From: XYB2-FULL-45-11 sp964360375 | Lineage (GTDB): Bacteria > Patescibacteriota > Patescibacteriia > UBA9934 > GWF2-40-263 | NCBI GenBank assembly: GCA_964360375.1 | Contig: CAYHWG010000031.1 | Span: forward strand, 1 to 12,423 | DNA length: 12,423 bases | Reading direction: 5' to 3' | Made by a program: the position numbers and the translations under genes | Part shown: positions 10,977-12,423 of the stretch, piece after piece | How positions within the stretch are numbered: position 1 is the stretch's first letter | Layout: every line of letters starts with the position of its first letter | Notes under the pieces: model-generated | What the model was told of the DNA's origin: nothing | What the model saw: only the letters and a program-made list of their open reading frames with translations | Databases searched by the model: none

Positions 10977-11864
10977 ATGGCGGCGCAAACTCGCACAATT
11001 CGTCGTCGGATTAAATCCGTCACCAACACTCGCAAAATTACGAAAGCGATGGAACTTGTTGCAGCAAGTAAAATGCGAAAGGCGATGCAGTCTGTCTTAG
11101 GCACACGTCCCTATGCACAACTTGCATGGAACGCAATTCTTTCCATTGCTGCAAAAATCGACACGAATTTACATCCTCTTTTACGTGAACGAAAAGAAAT
11201 TAAAAAAGTCCTTCTCATTTTAATAACTTCTGACCGTGGACTTGCTGGCGGATTTAACACAAACATTATTCGAAAAACAATGGAGCAGATTCGAACAATT
11301 GGTTCTTCTGTCGAGATTCAAACCATCTGTATTGGAAAACGCGGTGCGGATGCAATGAAACGCGCAAATCAATCCATTTTGGCCAGTTTTACAGAAATTA
11401 CGAACAACACAAAATTTGAAGAAGTGTTACCGATTGGTCGCATGGTCATTCACGAATTTACAAATGGAGATTTTGATCGAGTGCTCATTGCTTACACCGA
11501 TTTTATCAGTGCCATTACACAAAAGCCGATTATTCTAGAACTGCTTCCTCTCGGACTCGATTCTCAATCAATACAAGAAAACGAATCATCTATTGCATCC
11601 GTGAGTGAGTACACATTCGAACCGTCACCACGTGCCGTGCTTGATCGCATTTTGCCACGTCTCGTCGAAACAATGTTATATCAAGCTGTTCTCGAATCTG
11701 CTGCCTCAGAACATTCCTCTCGCATGATGGCGATGCGAAGTGCTTCAGATGCTGCAGGTGACATGATCGGTAATCTGACGTTTGCTTATAATCAAGCAAG
11801 ACAGGCCGGCATCACACAAGAGATTGCAGAAATCAGTAGTGGAAAAGCCGCGCTGGAAACATAA
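10977..11864 (+). CDS. atpG: ATP synthase F1 subunit gamma
   Basis: The 295-aa product is the rotating central shaft. The N-terminal helix 'RRRIKSVTNTRKITKAMELV' and 'AASKMRKA' are classic gamma sequence. 'LITSDRGLAGGFNTNI' marks the start of the Rossmann-like middle domain. The C-terminal helix contains 'ASEHSSRMMAMRSASDAAGD' and ends 'ARQAGITQEIAEISSGKAAL', the conserved end that reaches into the alpha/beta head. The length is typical (285-300). There is no clear SD; the 5-base gap to atpA suggests coupling. The atpD start lies 19 bases further on, in an AT-rich spacer with a T8 run. Confidence 0.97.
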   Translation: MAAQTRTIRRRIKSVTNTRKITKAMELVAASKMRKAMQSVLGTRPYAQLAWNAILSIAAKIDTNLHPLLRERKEIKKVLLILITSDRGLAGGFNTNIIRKTMEQIRTIGSSVEIQTICIGKRGADAMKRANQSILASFTEITNNTKFEEVLPIGRMVIHEFTNGDFDRVLIAYTDFISAITQKPIILELLPLGLDSQSIQENESSIASVSEYTFEPSPRAVLDRILPRLVETMLYQAVLESAASEHSSRMMAMRSASDAAGDMIGNLTFAYNQARQAGITQEIAEISSGKAALET

Positions 11865-11883
11865 TGACAAACAAATTTTTTTT

Positions 11884-12423
11884 ATGACTTCAAAATCTGT
11901 ACAATCCATCGGTCACATCAATCAAATCATCGGACCTGTCATCGACGTTCGATTCGAAGAAGGACAATTACCAGAAATCAATTCTGCTCTCACCATTGAA
12001 CAAGAAAATAGTTCAATCACACTTGAGGTTGTTCAACATACAGGCCATAACATTGTACGAACAATTTCTATGTCCTCCACAGATGGACTTGAACGGGGTA
12101 CTCGTGTTTTTGCGACAGGACAACCCATCACGGTTCCGGTTGGACCAGAAACACTCGGACGCATGTTTAATGTGACAGGAGAACCGATCGACAACATGCC
12201 CGATGTCAAAACAAAACGCCGTGATCCGATTCATCGTGACGCCCCATCGTTTGATGAACAATCAACCAAGGATGAAATTTTTGAAACAGGAATCAAAGTA
12301 ATCGATCTCATCTGTCCCTTTTTGCGTGGAGGAAAAACAGGATTGTTTGGTGGAGCCGGAGTCGGAAAAACAGTTCTCATTCAAGAACTCATTCACAATA
12401 TCGCAAAAGAGCACTGTGGATAT
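11884..12423 (+). CDS. atpD: ATP synthase F1 subunit beta (partial, N-terminal 180 residues)
   Basis: The frame starts at ATG 11884 and runs off the right edge. The N-terminal beta-barrel has 'INQIIGPVIDVRFEEGQLPE' (12-31). Then come 'GLERGTRVFATGQPITVPVG' (68-87), 'LGRMFNVTGEPID' (91-103) and 'DEIFETGIKVIDLICPF' (130-146), and the catalytic P-loop 'GGAGVGKT' at 156-163, whose Lys and Thr bind ATP phosphates and Mg2+. All of these are beta hallmarks. The subunit carries the catalytic sites of the ATP synthase. No SD precedes the start: the upstream bases are a T-run. atpC would be expected beyond the window. Confidence 0.97.
   Translation, partial: MTSKSVQSIGHINQIIGPVIDVRFEEGQLPEINSALTIEQENSSITLEVVQHTGHNIVRTISMSSTDGLERGTRVFATGQPITVPVGPETLGRMFNVTGEPIDNMPDVKTKRRDPIHRDAPSFDEQSTKDEIFETGIKVIDLICPFLRGGKTGLFGGAGVGKTVLIQELIHNIAKEHCGY

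Noticed and set aside
1..12423. Alternative genetic code with TGA read as Gly or Trp
   Set aside because: No conserved gene here needs an in-frame TGA, and Gly is always GGN. The single TGA stop (2271-2273) is followed by TAA, so it does not decide the point, but nothing supports recoding.

Overview
This window looks like a chromosomal stretch of a small-genome bacterium, most likely a Patescibacteria/CPR lineage. The evidence is tight gene packing, an F-type ATP synthase operon with a shortened delta subunit, a methionyl-tRNA synthetase ending without a C-terminal tRNA-binding domain, and many starts without a Shine-Dalgarno (SD) sequence. The phylum is inference. Standard code 11 fits: conserved genes contain no in-frame TGA, and nearly all stops are TAA.

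Layout. (1) 1-1700, + strand: the 3' end of metG, a CvpA-family membrane protein and a TatD-family DNase, with gaps of 2-6 bases, so probably one transcript. (2) 1704-6925: four genes that I cannot assign to any known function. They form two paralogous pairs. A small pair (175 and 292 aa) is a minus-strand operon. A large pair (503 aa on +, 648 aa on -) is convergent. The 292-aa and 503-aa genes are divergent from a shared 248-bp promoter region. Three promoters with TTGACA and 17-bp spacing, two or three intrinsic terminators and clear SD sequences mark this as a self-contained expression block. (3) 7056-12423, + strand: the ATP synthase operon atpZ(I)-B-E-F-H-A-G-D, from its own TTGACC-17-TATACT promoter. 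The window cuts atpD.

The two main points for follow-up are these. First, the atpB reading frame (subunit a) is interrupted by an in-frame TAA right after an A10 tract, with the family homology resuming in the same frame just downstream. Second, the four-gene block consists of two duplicated families of unknown function sitting between housekeeping genes. Dyads at several promoters and 5' leaders, a 40-nt hairpin near the small-pair junction, and a hairpin between atpE and atpF suggest post-transcriptional or operator control.

There are no tRNA or rRNA genes, CRISPR arrays, transposases or integrases. No gene-free stretch exceeds about 250 bases: 3150-3397 and 6926-7105 hold divergent promoters and dyads.
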